Position numbers and translations under genes: made by a program. A stretch of DNA of 64,000 bases from Adineta vaga (taxonomy: Eukaryota > Rotifera): contig CP075495.1 in NCBI GenBank assembly GCA_021613535.1, positions 7,564,001 to 7,628,000 of the forward strand, in the 5' to 3' direction. Numbering within the stretch: the first letter of the stretch is position 1; the number at the start of each line of letters is the position of its first letter. Under the pieces are notes generated by a model. That model had not been told where the DNA came from. It ran no database searches and saw only the letters and a program-made list of their open reading frames with translations. Shown piece by piece: positions 13,201 to 24,824 of this stretch.

Positions 13201-16200
13201 ATAGATTTTTGTAAAGTTTGAGCGTATTGAAGAGCTTCCACCGGATCTTGATGAGATTCAACAAAATCAAAACATATAGACAAAAAATAACAATTCGTCA
13301 ATCTTACTTGGAAATTCACTTAAATGTTGGTAAATTTGTAGAGCGGATTCTTCCGTGATATGATTGGTTTGCTTTACTAGAGTATCGATTTCGATCTGGA
13401 ACGATTTTAATAAAGGTGTAATGGTTTTGTGCACATCCTAGATAGAACACAAGTGACAAAGTCAACACTTTTTTAGAAGAGAAGGATAAAAATGTCGAAG
13501 ATATGATAATGTTGTTATCGATTAACATAGTAGAAGTGTATGTTTAACGAAAGGTAACAATTTCTTTCTTTTTTTCTAAGTTGGCTCACAGACACTAGCG
13601 ATGATGATGATTAGAAGGAGTATCGCATAAAGAAATGATGATGATGATGATAAGGTGTCGGTCGTTTCTTTCTCTCTCTCTCTCTCTGTCTATTCTATTT
13701 TTTTTTCAAGAGGACTATGCGTGTCGTCGTCTATCTATCGTTCGCGTTTATGAAAGAGGAAGACCAGACAGGTGATAGATAGATTTCTTTTCTTCTTGTT
13801 CTTCTTCTCATTCTCGCTCTATTTCTTTTGTATTCTCTAAATGCAGGCAGGTGTTTACTAAAAGAGAATAAAAAATCGCGTGCTATACTCTTGTCTTTCT
13901 ATTTCTTTCTCTTTCTCTCTCTCTCTTTCCCTCTTACTGTTATTTGTCCAAAAATTGCACAACGCGATCGATTCTCGGCCAATCATTGGCGAAGACCAAT
14001 CGCGAATTTTTCCTTCGCTCACTCAGTTGCTCTCTCTCTCTCTCCCTTCTTCTTCGTTCTCAAGATATATAGGCATTTTCTCGCCTTCTCATATTAACTG
14101 ACTACAAGAGAGCAGAACGCGCGAAAGCAAAGAAGACGAAAGAGTGACAACGGCAGCCTGTCACACATCGTTTTGTGTTATGAATATTTTATTCTTCATC
14201 GTAAACAGAGGGAGAGAGAGAGAGAAAGAATAAGAAGAAGAAAATTTCAATCATCATTGCGTTTATTCTCTCTGAGTAACCGTCGCTTGTCTTTTTCTCT
14301 ATTAGCAATCATCGGGTGAGGTACCGGCAACGGAAGTCTCACAATGTTTATTCAAACAAAATGAAATGAACACACATATAGACACACGCATATAAGAACG
14401 CAAAATGCATTCCATTGCGTTCGTGTCGATTATCTTGCGCACGATTCATTTACACACTATAACTACAATAAAACAAATTTGATGTGAAAGAAAAGAAAAA
14501 AAAAGAGAAAAGAAGACGAATATGATCGGAAACGTTTTGTATTTTAATCATCCGCTGGAGAGAAAGCCTATAAGCATATGAAGAAGCGTCGAAAAAGAAG
14601 TTTCATTAGTAGGATGGACGCATACGCATCGGTGGTGATGCAGATCGAGCAAGAATATTAGGCATTGGGGCTCCAGTGTCGTTGTTATTATGATCGGTTA
14701 GCTTACTTCCTCACACCTTCCAGGCACTCACATATATACAACACGTGTATATATGTATTCATATATATAGATCTTACAAAACGGTAGTGCGGCATCAACT
14801 CAAACAAGAAAAAAATCACTTTAAGTTTTTTAAATTTTTAACAACTCTTTTTTCTCGCTTGACGAATGTGCTTATTCAAAAGTGGTTCAATCACCTGAAG
14901 TGGAGACAGACAGAAAGTAGTCAAAGACAAGAAACAACAAAGGACATTGAAAGAAAAAAAGAATGATTCTCTATTTTCTGATTGGTTTTTCTTTGTAATT
15001 GGAGGAGCGCGCGGGTGTTCGATTTTCTCATCGGAAGAGTTGCGTGCCGATGGGCACCAAAAGTAATCAACTAGAGTTCACTACTATTACTCTTTTACCA
15101 ACGACAACGACGATTCGATACACGCGACAGAGAATGAGAGAGGGAGAGAGAAGAGATCATGATATCGAATGATCACATCTAATTAAAATCTCCATTTATA
15201 TGTGTGACTAGTTAAGAAGTACGAATGTGCATCGAGTTTTTCACCTTCCAGGTTAGGAAAGAAGTAGAAGAAGAAGAAAAAAAAAGAAGAAGAAAATCAA
15301 TTACGAAAGAGGAAATTGACCCTTGTTTGTGATTAGTTCTGATGCCGATCCGACTTAGTCGTTGACACACCGACCAAGACATTCTTTAAGTATTCATTCT
15401 TATTCTTATTCTCTTACTTCTATTCGTTCTTCCTCGTCTTCATCTTTGTCTATTTCTCCTCCTTTTCTTCTCGTCATTTACGAGATGCCGTCTGATTAAA
15501 ATTTCAGGAAGATGGAAAAAGAGGGAGAGAGACAGAATTGAAAAGTCATCAACCTAAACAGGATTTGACACAATTCAACACACCGTATGCTGTATATGAG
15601 CGCGCATTCACTTTCTATTCATCGAGTGCTTCGAAGAAGCTTTTCTCTCATCTATTGAAAAGAAAACACCAGGTAGAAGTAGTAAGATGATGATCAAAGT
15701 GTAAGAAAGATACATGATGGCAGTCGCTCCGCCTATTGAATATGTAAATCATGTCTCTTTTCTGCTTTTTTTTCTTGTCATTGTGAATGCGGATAAGATG
15801 AACTGAAGTTTTTCTTTTTTCACTCACTCATTTCCTTTAACGTGAATGATGAGAAAAGAGAAATGATAATGAATAATACAAATCGTCGTCCGCCAAGGAG
15901 GCGTGTATGTTCACGCACATACGAGTATATATCTATATACATGAAAAGAATCGAATGTATCGGAACTACTTCGGAGAAGCTACATTAGCTAAATGATAGG
16001 TCGCTAGTTTGTCGTCCCGTAGAGGGATTATAGAATAAGAGAGAGAGAGAGAGAGGGAGATAGAAAAAGAAAACTTTTCTTTCTCTCACTGCTCAATCAC
16101 ACGCAGACACCCAGTCTGTCATCACGCACAGACTTAGCGAAGACTATTCTACTGTGTCATTACCGGGTGATGATCAGGAGGAGAGGAAAAACGACACACA

Positions 16201-19200
16201 ATTAAAGACTATAGCAATGCTGCTGGAAATGATAGATAGAGAAAGGAAAAAATTCTTTCCCCTCTCTCTCTCTCTTATTCTTCGATTGAAGTTGGATGTA
16301 TGTTATATATATATAATGTAGAATTGACTTCATCATCAGACTTAGTCTTCATCACAAACAAAAAGAGAAGAAGAAGAAGATCAAAGATCTTTGCACACGA
16401 GTGCACATATGAAGCACGTTTCAAACAGCAATAAATCACACGTAAAGAACAGACTCTCTCTCTCACTTATATGATTGACAAGTCATTCTAATGAGGTGTG
16501 TATGTAGATGTATATACGTATGGCTACTACAAAAAAAAATCAATTTTCGCCCCCTGATGTCCAAGACATACAATTGAAATATAGAAATGAAATTTGATTA
16601 TCACCTTTGTGACGGGACACACACATAGGTAGTTTGACTGCTGTTACTTATTGCTGATCGACTTCTATTTCACTTTGGCAAATTAGAACAAAAGTGACGC
16701 GGGCACACTGCATGAAAGCGGCAAATGGAAAGTGTATGTGATGATTTGGCAAATGAATCAATGGAGTGGTAGTCGAGGTGTGCATAAGAGAAAGAAAGAA
16801 TGTGAGCAGATGCTGAATGTATGCGAAAGATCTAACTGGTTAAATTTAAAAATCGGTAGTGTGTTCATGAATGAAAAATGTTGCAGGATGATTAAAAATA
16901 TCAATAGTTGAATGACGCCAAAAGAATTTTAACTAAAAGAAAACCTTTTTGAACATTTACAAAATGAAGAGAAATAAACACACACACACAGAAACAGAAA
17001 TCATCTGTTTTAGCATTTTTGTATTTAAATTTTGAATCAAAAGTTTCTTTTTTTATATGTTATTTGTGATAGTTATATGTATTGTTCGTTTATGTAATCT
17101 GTACTATGATTAGTCTAATACTAAAGTTTCTCATTCGATCACATCAATGTCAATTTGTAATGAACGGTGACTTCGACGCGCGTTATTTGTAATATGATCT
17201 TGTCCTTTCCACGATATTCAATTCAGCGAAAGGTAAATGCGTACACTTTTACATACAAATTGATCCCTTCGCTTTGTATTTCCTGTATATATATATATAT
17301 ATATCGTATATAAAGAAAAAAAGATGTAAGTTTCTAAATCAGATGAGCTATTGTTATTGTCGCAATGTGTATGCTACTACCGCATAGTAATCGAGTGTAT
17401 TGTTGCGAGGAGATCGTGCGTAAAATAAAACGACGACTGTGCGCGAGTTAGTTCGACAAACAAGAGAGACATCCATACACGCAAATTAGTTCAACTATAC
17501 ACCTGCGCAAACGATGGTGGTCCAGGAAATGCAATCTTAGTTGAACGAGAAAGAGAAGAAGAAGAAGAAGAAGAAGTAGTATTAGTAAAAGAAAAAAAAA
17601 CGGCAACGAGAGGAGTTGTCGAACGATCAGCCTGTCTTATAGATGATCACGTTCGTTTCTGTAGAATATAAAAAATATAAACGTAAAAAAAAAAGAGAAA
17701 CCAAGAGACAATTGAAGAACAACGATGTGAATTCGCACACATCTACACTTATACACGACTGATGATCATGAATACCTGTCTTTCTCGTTTTTTTATCTAT
17801 TTAATGATCAATTAAAACAGAAAAGATAACGAACAAGAAGAAATAAGAGGATCCACCTACCTCGTTGATATTTTTCTTCAAATCTCGACTTAATTCAACC
17901 AATTTTCTTCTCGATTGATCACTTTCATCAGCACGACTAACTATCTCAGTAGTTGTCACGTCTAAATCATGCTAAAATAAGAGAAAATAATATTATTTCA
18001 TATAATATTTATATTTATTTATTTACATCGAGAAACATATTTTCAATCTATCGATCTCAAATTGATATCTGACAACAAAAAAAGAAAGAATACGAAGAAC
18101 AATTTATAAAAAGAAGAATAAAATGAAGAAATCATCATTCATCGCATGTATAGAAATATACAAAGACAATGCACGTGGGTACCATCTTGCACCAATATGT
18201 GTGTCGTGTCGTGTCATCATCTACAATTAATCGATTGCTTCTTGTATTTGGCCCCAAAAGTGATTTGTTTTATTGCTTTCTCTCTTTTTTTTTCCTTTCG
18301 TGTTTTTCTTTTGACATAATGTTCACTGACAATTTCTCTTTTGGACTTCGTTTATTGATACAACTGTACATGTGATGCACATAGACATATCTATATATCT
18401 ATCTATCTATATATACAGTCAAAGTTGTCTGTCGTCAGTAGTAGAAATGATCATAATTAACGATCATGGATCATTAGTTGTTTGTTGTTGACAATATCTT
18501 TTTTTTAAACATATATATATACATAGATAGATAGATGTATATATACATATTACAGTGAGAAGAAGAGAAAAGTAGAATAACAAAGCTGGATGTTGTCAAT
18601 TTGGATTAGGTTTAGTCGTTGAGTCTTTCGGGAAAAAAAAGAAGGGAGAGTTGATTGATATAGATTAGACACGGCATCTCTTTTCAAGGAGGAAATCAGC
18701 GACGTCTTGTGGTGCTGCTACTCAACTCAATGTCGTCTCTCTTTATTTCTTTTAGCTCGATAAACGAATAAGTATAGCAAACGAGAGATTAGAAGAGGTG
18801 TTCGTTTCTACTGTTGTCTTTCTTATCTTCTTTTGTATAGTGTATGTATGGATGTGTATGGGTGTCAATATCTGAGTACGAAGTGCTTTGTAGGATGGAC
18901 CAATAAACATGGTACCAAACTTCACTACACATCACCTAAATACTTCTAAGATCAATCATTACACATACACAAACATACATATATACAAGTATACAAGATG
19001 CGATTTTTCCTCTTTGATGTTTTATTTCGAAATACATACCGACATATACACGTATTCATTCACTGATGTCGATCATTTATTCATTCATTCAGGCTATTTA
19101 TCACATGTATAGAAGTATAGATAGAAAGGATGGGCAATATTTCTTTTCTGTAAAGCAATCATCAATGGAATTTCTGCGTATTTTTTTCGTTTCTCTTTTC

Positions 19201-20278
19201 GTATGTTCTTTTCGTTGCTTAAAACATATCTGCCTGCATATCTATCAATCCATCCATCTATATCTTTCTATACTACATATCAATCACTCAAACTTATTTA
19301 TCAAATTCCATCACGTGTATTGCTTACTTTTAATACTTCACTATGTATATATGTTATACATTTATATATATATATACACTTACAGAATCAATTGAGATGC
19401 CAACAAAGAATTATTACCGGAAATTGTCGTTGTTGTGATATCGAAAAGACGATATCTCTATCTGTATCATCATCAACAAACATAATAAGTAGTATCGAAG
19501 AACGGCGAACAAGAGAGGAAGAGAGGCAGATGCGATGGAGGCGCAAGAAAGAATTCGAATCACAGACGAACAGTAGTATTATAGAAGAACAACAAAACAA
19601 AAGGAGAGAGAGAGAGAGAGAGAGACGATAGACAAAGATATAGGAAAAGGATATTCTTCAAGAGCGATCGTTTTGGGCAAAACTCGATCTATTATCATTA
19701 TGCGACATATCACTAGAGAGCGAGTGTCAACGATGACGATTACATGATTAGTTCTCAAACTCTTTGTAAAAGGAAAAAGAAAGAGAAGGAGAAGAAAAGA
19801 AGGTCGTCAGTCTTTTTTCTTTCTTTTCTTCACATAAAAAGTAAGATGGACAAGTTGATTATTTAGTAATCGTGCTGATCATTCGATGAATAAAGGTGTT
19901 ATAATCGAAAAGGTCATTCTCATGCACACAACATATCTGTACACAACAGTTTTAAGAATAAATATAAATAAATATACGTACATCTGTTTTAAACAGTTTA
20001 TTACACAATCATTTGATCACTTAATTCATTCGTTTTCGTTTTCTTTTTCTTTTCAACTGAATTGATCAAGAAATCTAACTCGACAAGATAGATAGAGAAA
20101 CACTTGACAGAAGAAAGCGAGGAGAAGAAGAAAGGTAAAGATAATAGTTTGATGTGTGATGTCAACAAACAAAAGAAAAAAAGAAATCAACTGTAGAGAT
20201 AGGGAGAGAACACTTTACCTGAAATGATTTCAAATCAAATGAAGTCCATTGTTCAATAGTTTTATTTGTTGAATTCAT
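7267..20278 (-). CDS. CUX1: CUX/Cut homeodomain transcription factor (3 CUT + homeobox)
   Basis: Nuclear DNA-binding regulator. Twenty exons join in frame (about 1575 residues, near the length of human CUX1): 20278-20219, 17971-17861, 13437-13308, 13246-13163, 13106-13080, 13025-12970, 12625-12586, 12462-12302, 12243-12010, 11928-11822, 11759-11602, 11479-11045, 10988-10473, 10408-10275, 10074-9194, 9146-8602, 8537-8460, 8408-8238, 8131-7651 and 7585-7267. Residues 1-390 are the CUX/CASP-type coiled coil (PLLKSFQIEIDTL, LLLDKNRPLKTE). CUT1 lies near 620-700, CUT2 near 1005-1085 and CUT3 near 1227-1305, each with an LSQGTVS- or LSQGSVS-type core. The homeodomain near 1340-1400 has NWFHNSR, with the His typical of Cut at recognition position 50. 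Acidic poly-Asp runs separate CUT1 from CUT2 and follow the homeodomain. The first ATG used is 20278; the frame stays open a little upstream, so a further 5' exon is possible (donor at 21161/21160). Confidence 0.92.
13438..17860 (-). other. Large CUX intron 2 (4.4 kb)
   Basis: Intron between the coding exons ending in KNINE and starting DVHKTI. It is far longer than almost every other intron in the window (47-250 nt). It holds no supported gene. Contents seen: (CT)n/(GA)n tracts near 13670-13690, 13905-13925, 14030-14045 and 16038-16056, a GAA-repeat near 17550-17575, a (TA)n tract near 17286-17304, a triple CCAAT-type cluster at 13979-14000, and several locally GC-richer patches (14105-14160, 15000-15120, 17400-17480) that could be enhancers or alternative first exons. 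Confidence 0.5.
13979..14072. promoter_or_regulatory. Possible promoter or enhancer: CCAAT cluster plus TATA-like site
   Basis: Three CCAAT pentamers in 22 nt (CCAAT 13979-13983, inverted ATTGG 13985-13989, CCAAT 13996-14000), in unusually CpG-containing sequence, are followed about 65 nt later by ATATATAGG. This resembles NF-Y-type promoter sequence. It lies inside CUX intron 2, so it could drive an internal CUX transcript or act as an enhancer. Orientation is not resolved and there is no transcript evidence. Confidence 0.25.
17972..20218 (-). other. Large CUX intron 1 (2.2 kb)
   Basis: Intron between MNSTNKTIEQW...KSFQ and HDLDVTTTEI. It holds TA- and GATA-rich simple sequence (near 18390-18420 and 18510-18550), a (GA)n run near 19605-19625 and ORFs of 60-140 codons without domain similarity. 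The 142-codon frame at 19203-19631 is low complexity, ending in an Arg/Glu repeat encoded by the (GA)n tract, and is not called as a gene. Confidence 0.5.
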
Positions 20279-22252
20279 TCGTTCATCTAAAACGTCAGTT
20301 TGAATTTTATCTCTCTGTAAAAATTCTCAATATCGTTATATAATTTCACGACTCTTTGGTAGAAAAAAAAGACAAGAATAAATATAGATATGAATATATA
20401 CACATTTACGAATCGATCTCGTACGATATGTTCAATAACTTATCCTAGGACGTAATTATCATTCTAAAATGTGTATGCTTATGCACTGAGGTAGTATATG
20501 CATTCACCTACATCTGCCAAAGAAATATATGATTCTTATTGTTTTACTTGTCTTTGTCTGTGTACGAACAAGCGAGTAAATGGGTAAACTGATAAACGAT
20601 GGTAGTAAAATTTCTCCTTTATTCTCACGTTCTTTTTTTTATCCTGCATTTTTTTTTGTGCTTCGAATGTTTGTTCCGATCATGTTGTTATCGAATCGAC
20701 GACAAAGTCACGGCTTGGCGAGTGATCGCGCAAGCATGTGCACACATATGCACATACAATGACGACTTTATTGGAAATGACTGTTTATGATCGATTACCA
20801 GCCACCTCGACATACAACACGTCGACAAAGAAAGGAACAGGAGAATAAACGAGAGAAGGAGGGAAAACGTACTGTCGATAGTACGAACAGTCGCCACTAT
20901 GTATATATTCAGTACTGCTCCAAATTTTCAATTAATCTAACTGATATCAAGTCTTTCTTCTGATTGCATTTCGTTGCATGCAATCGATCATAGAACGATC
21001 GAACTACAGAATATGGGCGAAGAAGAAGAAGAAGAAGAAAAATCGATACGCATACTTATATATATATGTACACAATAAATCGTCGTTTTTCTTCTGATAC
21101 AAGAATATGTGCGTGCATTGGTGCGCTCAAGGTAAAAGCAGAACGACAACGACGATCTTACCTTACTGATCTAATCAATTCTGTCGTCGAGATCATAATA
21201 ATTCTTTTCCAAGCCGTCATCGTCTTTCTCTTTCCTTGGGGGCGACTTATTGAGAGAGTATGCACCTGATTTATGATCAGTTTTATGCGTGTATGTGTAC
21301 GTCTGCTCCTCCCTTCTTTTTCTTCTTCCTTATTCGGTTCGCTTGTCGATACTTTCATGAATGCTCAATGTTAATGTATCGAAAGTAAGAGGAGAAGACA
21401 AGAGAAAAGAAAAAAATGTCATCAGTACCCTGATCATTTCAACATCAATAAATCAGGTAGATACTCTCGTCTCTTTTCTTCTTCTCCATGGTACCATATT
21501 GTCAATTTTCTTAAATATGCAGGCCCGGGAGGTGACATCCTGCCAGAAGAACATGACACGCCATCAACATATGCCCGCATACTCATAAGGGCTAACTCTC
21601 ATCTAAAAATGATGATGACAATGATGATTGGCATTGGGAAGTCGATGGCAAGAAGACGACACGAAAGGTAGATTAGATGCGATTGAAGAAAATTGCTTGA
21701 ACATTAATGAGAAAAGAAAGGAAAACAGAAGAGAAGAAAAAGAAACTGAACGAGTCTATCGATTGAATTGTAAACTATATCTGTCCTAGGATAAGGAAAA
21801 AAAAATTTCTACCTATTCATTAATTGCAGAAAGAGTCAACGAGAAAAGGAAAGGTTAAATCAATGGATTTTTAGACAGCACAATAAGATGAAAGAGTATG
21901 ACATACAAAAGTTAATGATCACTATTACAATAAGTCTCAAAAGACATAAAATGAATAAAATATTCATCATCATCTTACATTCAAGCTAATTCACAAATAT
22001 ACTTCTACAGAAGTCTAACAGTCATCATTTCTTCTTCGATGCTTACTTGTTGAATAATGTAAATTAAGCAATATCAAAAGTTCTTTATTTTTTATTATTA
22101 CATATGTCATTATTTATCTGAGCGGGAATAAGAATAATACACAAATGGAAATGCTAGTTTTACATGAAGAGATTTCGTGAACAATCAAAGAAAAAATAGA
22201 GGTACATAAAATGTTTTCGAAGAACTTTCGAGATCACTAAAGAAAATAAATC
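20279..22252. other. CUX upstream region, no gene seen
   Basis: Probable CUX promoter and noncoding 5' exons. A strong minus-strand donor (AGTAAG^GTAAGATCG; exon would end at 21162) fits an untranslated exon spliced to the coding exon at 20278. There is a GAA-repeat near 21018-21040. Scattered short ORFs (20580, 20688, 21066, 21158, 21361) show no domain similarity. Confidence 0.4.
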
Positions 22253-23578
22253 TTATTCAATTTTCCGTCGTTTGGTTTTTTTGGGTGATTTTGGTTTACA
22301 ATCTTCTTCGTCTTCATCTTCACTATTCATTGCTTTCTTTAATTTTTTCTTTTCAGCTCGTATTCGTTTTCGTTCATTAACTTCACTTTGTACTCGTTGA
22401 GCATTTTCATAAATATAACGATACTGTCCAGGATCGATATCAATTGTTTGATTACGAACACGTTCTCGTGCAGCATAAGGTACTGCTATGATTGCACTTT
22501 GTTCTTTATCTTTAATTTCTAACATAATATCAAATTGAAGATCTCGTGTTTCGCGTATAAATAATTCAAAATGTCTTTCAACAATATGTTCAGCATGAGC
22601 ACCCACACGTTTGCCGTCTTGTTGAGTCGCATAATCAATCAGTGGACGTTGACTATCGGGCCATGTAGCAAAACATAGTTTCATTGCTTCGATCATTGGT
22701 TCACCATTATTTAAACAAGCATGATGAAGATTATCAAATAGAATTGGTATATTTGTATGTTCATGAATATAAAGACAGTCTTTTACTGAAAATAATCTAT
22801 CATCATTTTCAATAACCAGACGTCGACGAACTGAATCACTTAGTTTTGTTTTATATCGTTCAATAAAACGATCCATAGCAGCCTAGAAGAGATATTTGAA
22901 AGTTATCTATTTATTTTTTTCAAACATTAATAAACTTACTTGTTTATCACCGTAGATTCCTCCGACATGAATTTGTATCTTTGCACTTGCATCTAATTCC
23001 ATTTCATCCAATAATCGACAATGATAATTCAATTCTGCGACACTTCTATCAATAATATTTTCATCTTTTGCATTTATTAAACAAAATTGATCGGGATGCA
23101 TACTAATTCGACAGTTATGTTCTTTAATATATTGTCCTATTTGCTTTAATAAAGTTGAAAAATGTTTTACCCAATCGATTGTACATATGGAATGACTTGC
23201 AAATGGTACTGTTTGAGATGAAATACGAAAAAAATAAAATCCATGTTGAATATTATATTCAAGAATCTTTTGAAGACATGATAAATTTTGACCAGTTACT
23301 TCTAAACATTTCTCATTCGTATAATTAGCTAAACGAAATACATGACTAGGTGTACATAAACTTGTACATAGACATGGATAACCAATTTTCATGCCAGTAG
23401 AACGAAGAAGATTGGCAGCATTACGTAAAATTGAAAGTTTTTCTTCACGTGATTGAATAAGAACTTTTTCTTTTTCAATTTTAATCGTTTCTGTTGTCTC
23501 TTTTTTCACGGGAGATTTCTTTGTCAAAGTTTGAAGAAGAACTTTAGCTACTCGTTGACTACGACGATGTGCTGACAT
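22253..23578 (-). CDS. UVDE: UV-damage endonuclease (UVDE/UvsE family)
   Basis: Predicted metal-dependent TIM-barrel endonuclease that nicks 5' of UV photoproducts, starting an alternative excision-repair route. Two exons, 23578-22940 and 22882-22253, join in phase 0 (422 residues). The core starts near residue 63 (MKIGYPC). Family signatures in order: FRISSQTVPFASH (117-129), SMHPDQF (159-165), HVGGIYGDK (204-212), VIENDD (236-241), FDNLHH (262-267), KRVGAHAEH (304-312) and LEIKDKE (334-340). The His, Asp and Glu residues expected at the three-metal site are present, so it looks functional. The basic N-terminal 60 residues and Lys/Arg-rich C-terminus (SPKKTKRRK) fit nuclear targeting. UVDE is known from fungi, bacteria and archaea and is not in the core animal gene set, so acquisition by horizontal transfer followed by intron gain is likely but inferred. 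An acceptor-like TTTTAG lies 9 nt before the ATG. The R-Ras-like gene is 296 nt upstream on the same strand. Confidence 0.92.
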
Positions 23579-23874
23579 TTGATTGATCTAAAAGTATACA
23601 AACAAATCCTTCGTATTTCCTGATCGTCAATAGACTCAATATGTTTTAGTTATTCTTATTCATTACACTTATTATATCTTGATATCTATTATTCATTATT
23701 ATTCTTAATTAAACAAAACACGAGATTGTCAATACAGAAACAATAAAACATATGAGCACCTTCATTTCTCCAATCTGACCAAACAAACAAACGAAAACAA
23801 AACCCACAAAATATCATAAAGTTATAATAATAGTAATAATCAAACATTCTCGTACATATATGTATAACAAAAGA

Positions 23875-24824
23875 TTACAAAATAGTACAAAAACAACAAT
23901 CATTCTTCTTCTGTTGTTTCTTTTGTTTTGATAAGGAAAAATTTGTGTTTGTTTGATGTTGACATTTATTTTTTCTTATTAAGCGTACCAATTCAATAAA
24001 TATCTCATCGATATTATGACGTGTACGAGCTGATGTTTCAAAATATGGAATACGCATTGAAGCAGCTGCTGAACGTGCATGTGCATCCATACCATGTTGA
24101 CGTATATCTAATTTATTTCCAATTAATAACATTGGAACATTATCTGTATCTTTAATACGTAAAATATCACGATGTAGTTTATAACATTCATCAAGTGAAC
24201 GACGATCTGTTAAAGAAAAAACTAATAGAAAACCTTCACCAACACGAACATATTGATCACGCATAGGTTTAAATTCTTCTTGTCCAGCTGAATCAAGTAT
24301 TTCTAATTGAGCAATTTGATTATCAATTAAACATTGTTTAACATAGGAATCTTCAATTGTCGGATCATAATCCGAGAAGAAAAATGATTTAACAAATTGA
24401 ATAGTAATCGCCGACTAAAATAATTAATATAAAATTTGTATTATGTTTTCTTTAAGCATATCAGAAAGACTGACAGATGAATAATTGTTTTTAATCATTA
24501 TGTCTAGAAAAGTTCATTCCTGTCAAGTAGAAAATGTCAGATAATATGGTGAACACAGCATGTTTTTGCAAATTATTGATTATATCACTAATAAGACTAT
24601 TCTCGAACTATGAATTCTCAATAAGTACTGAAACAATCGATTTATCGCTAGTAATTTGATCTTGTCTTTCAAAGTATGATAATATCTTAAGCAAAAAAGA
24701 CTCTTACTTTGCCGACGCCGCCCGTTCCTAAGACGATTATTTTATAAGTTGGTTTATCTTTTAGTTTTTTTGTTGCTGAGTTCGAATGACCATTTGTGGA
24801 CGATGTTCTATGTTTTCGTGGCAT
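23875..24824 (-). CDS. Ras-family small GTPase, R-Ras-like
   Basis: Membrane-anchored GTP switch. Exons 24824-24708 and 24414-23875 join in phase 0 (218 residues). An N-terminal extension of about 28 residues, as in R-Ras proteins, precedes the P-loop GTGGVGKS (split exactly at K/S by the intron). The effector loop is YDPTIEDSY and switch II is LDSAGQEEF with the catalytic Gln kept. The guanine-specificity motifs are GNKLD and ETSA. FSLTDRRSLDE and LRIKDTDNVP favour R-Ras/M-Ras over H-Ras. The C-terminus, FCTIL, is a CAAX box ending in Leu, which predicts geranylgeranylation; a nearby CC pair and basic residues add membrane affinity. The exact subfamily (RRAS, MRAS or RAS) needs a tree. Confidence 0.88.

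Noticed and set aside
19203-19631. 142-codon ORF in CUX intron 1
   Set aside because: Repeat-driven composition ending in a (GA)n-encoded RERERE run; no similarity.
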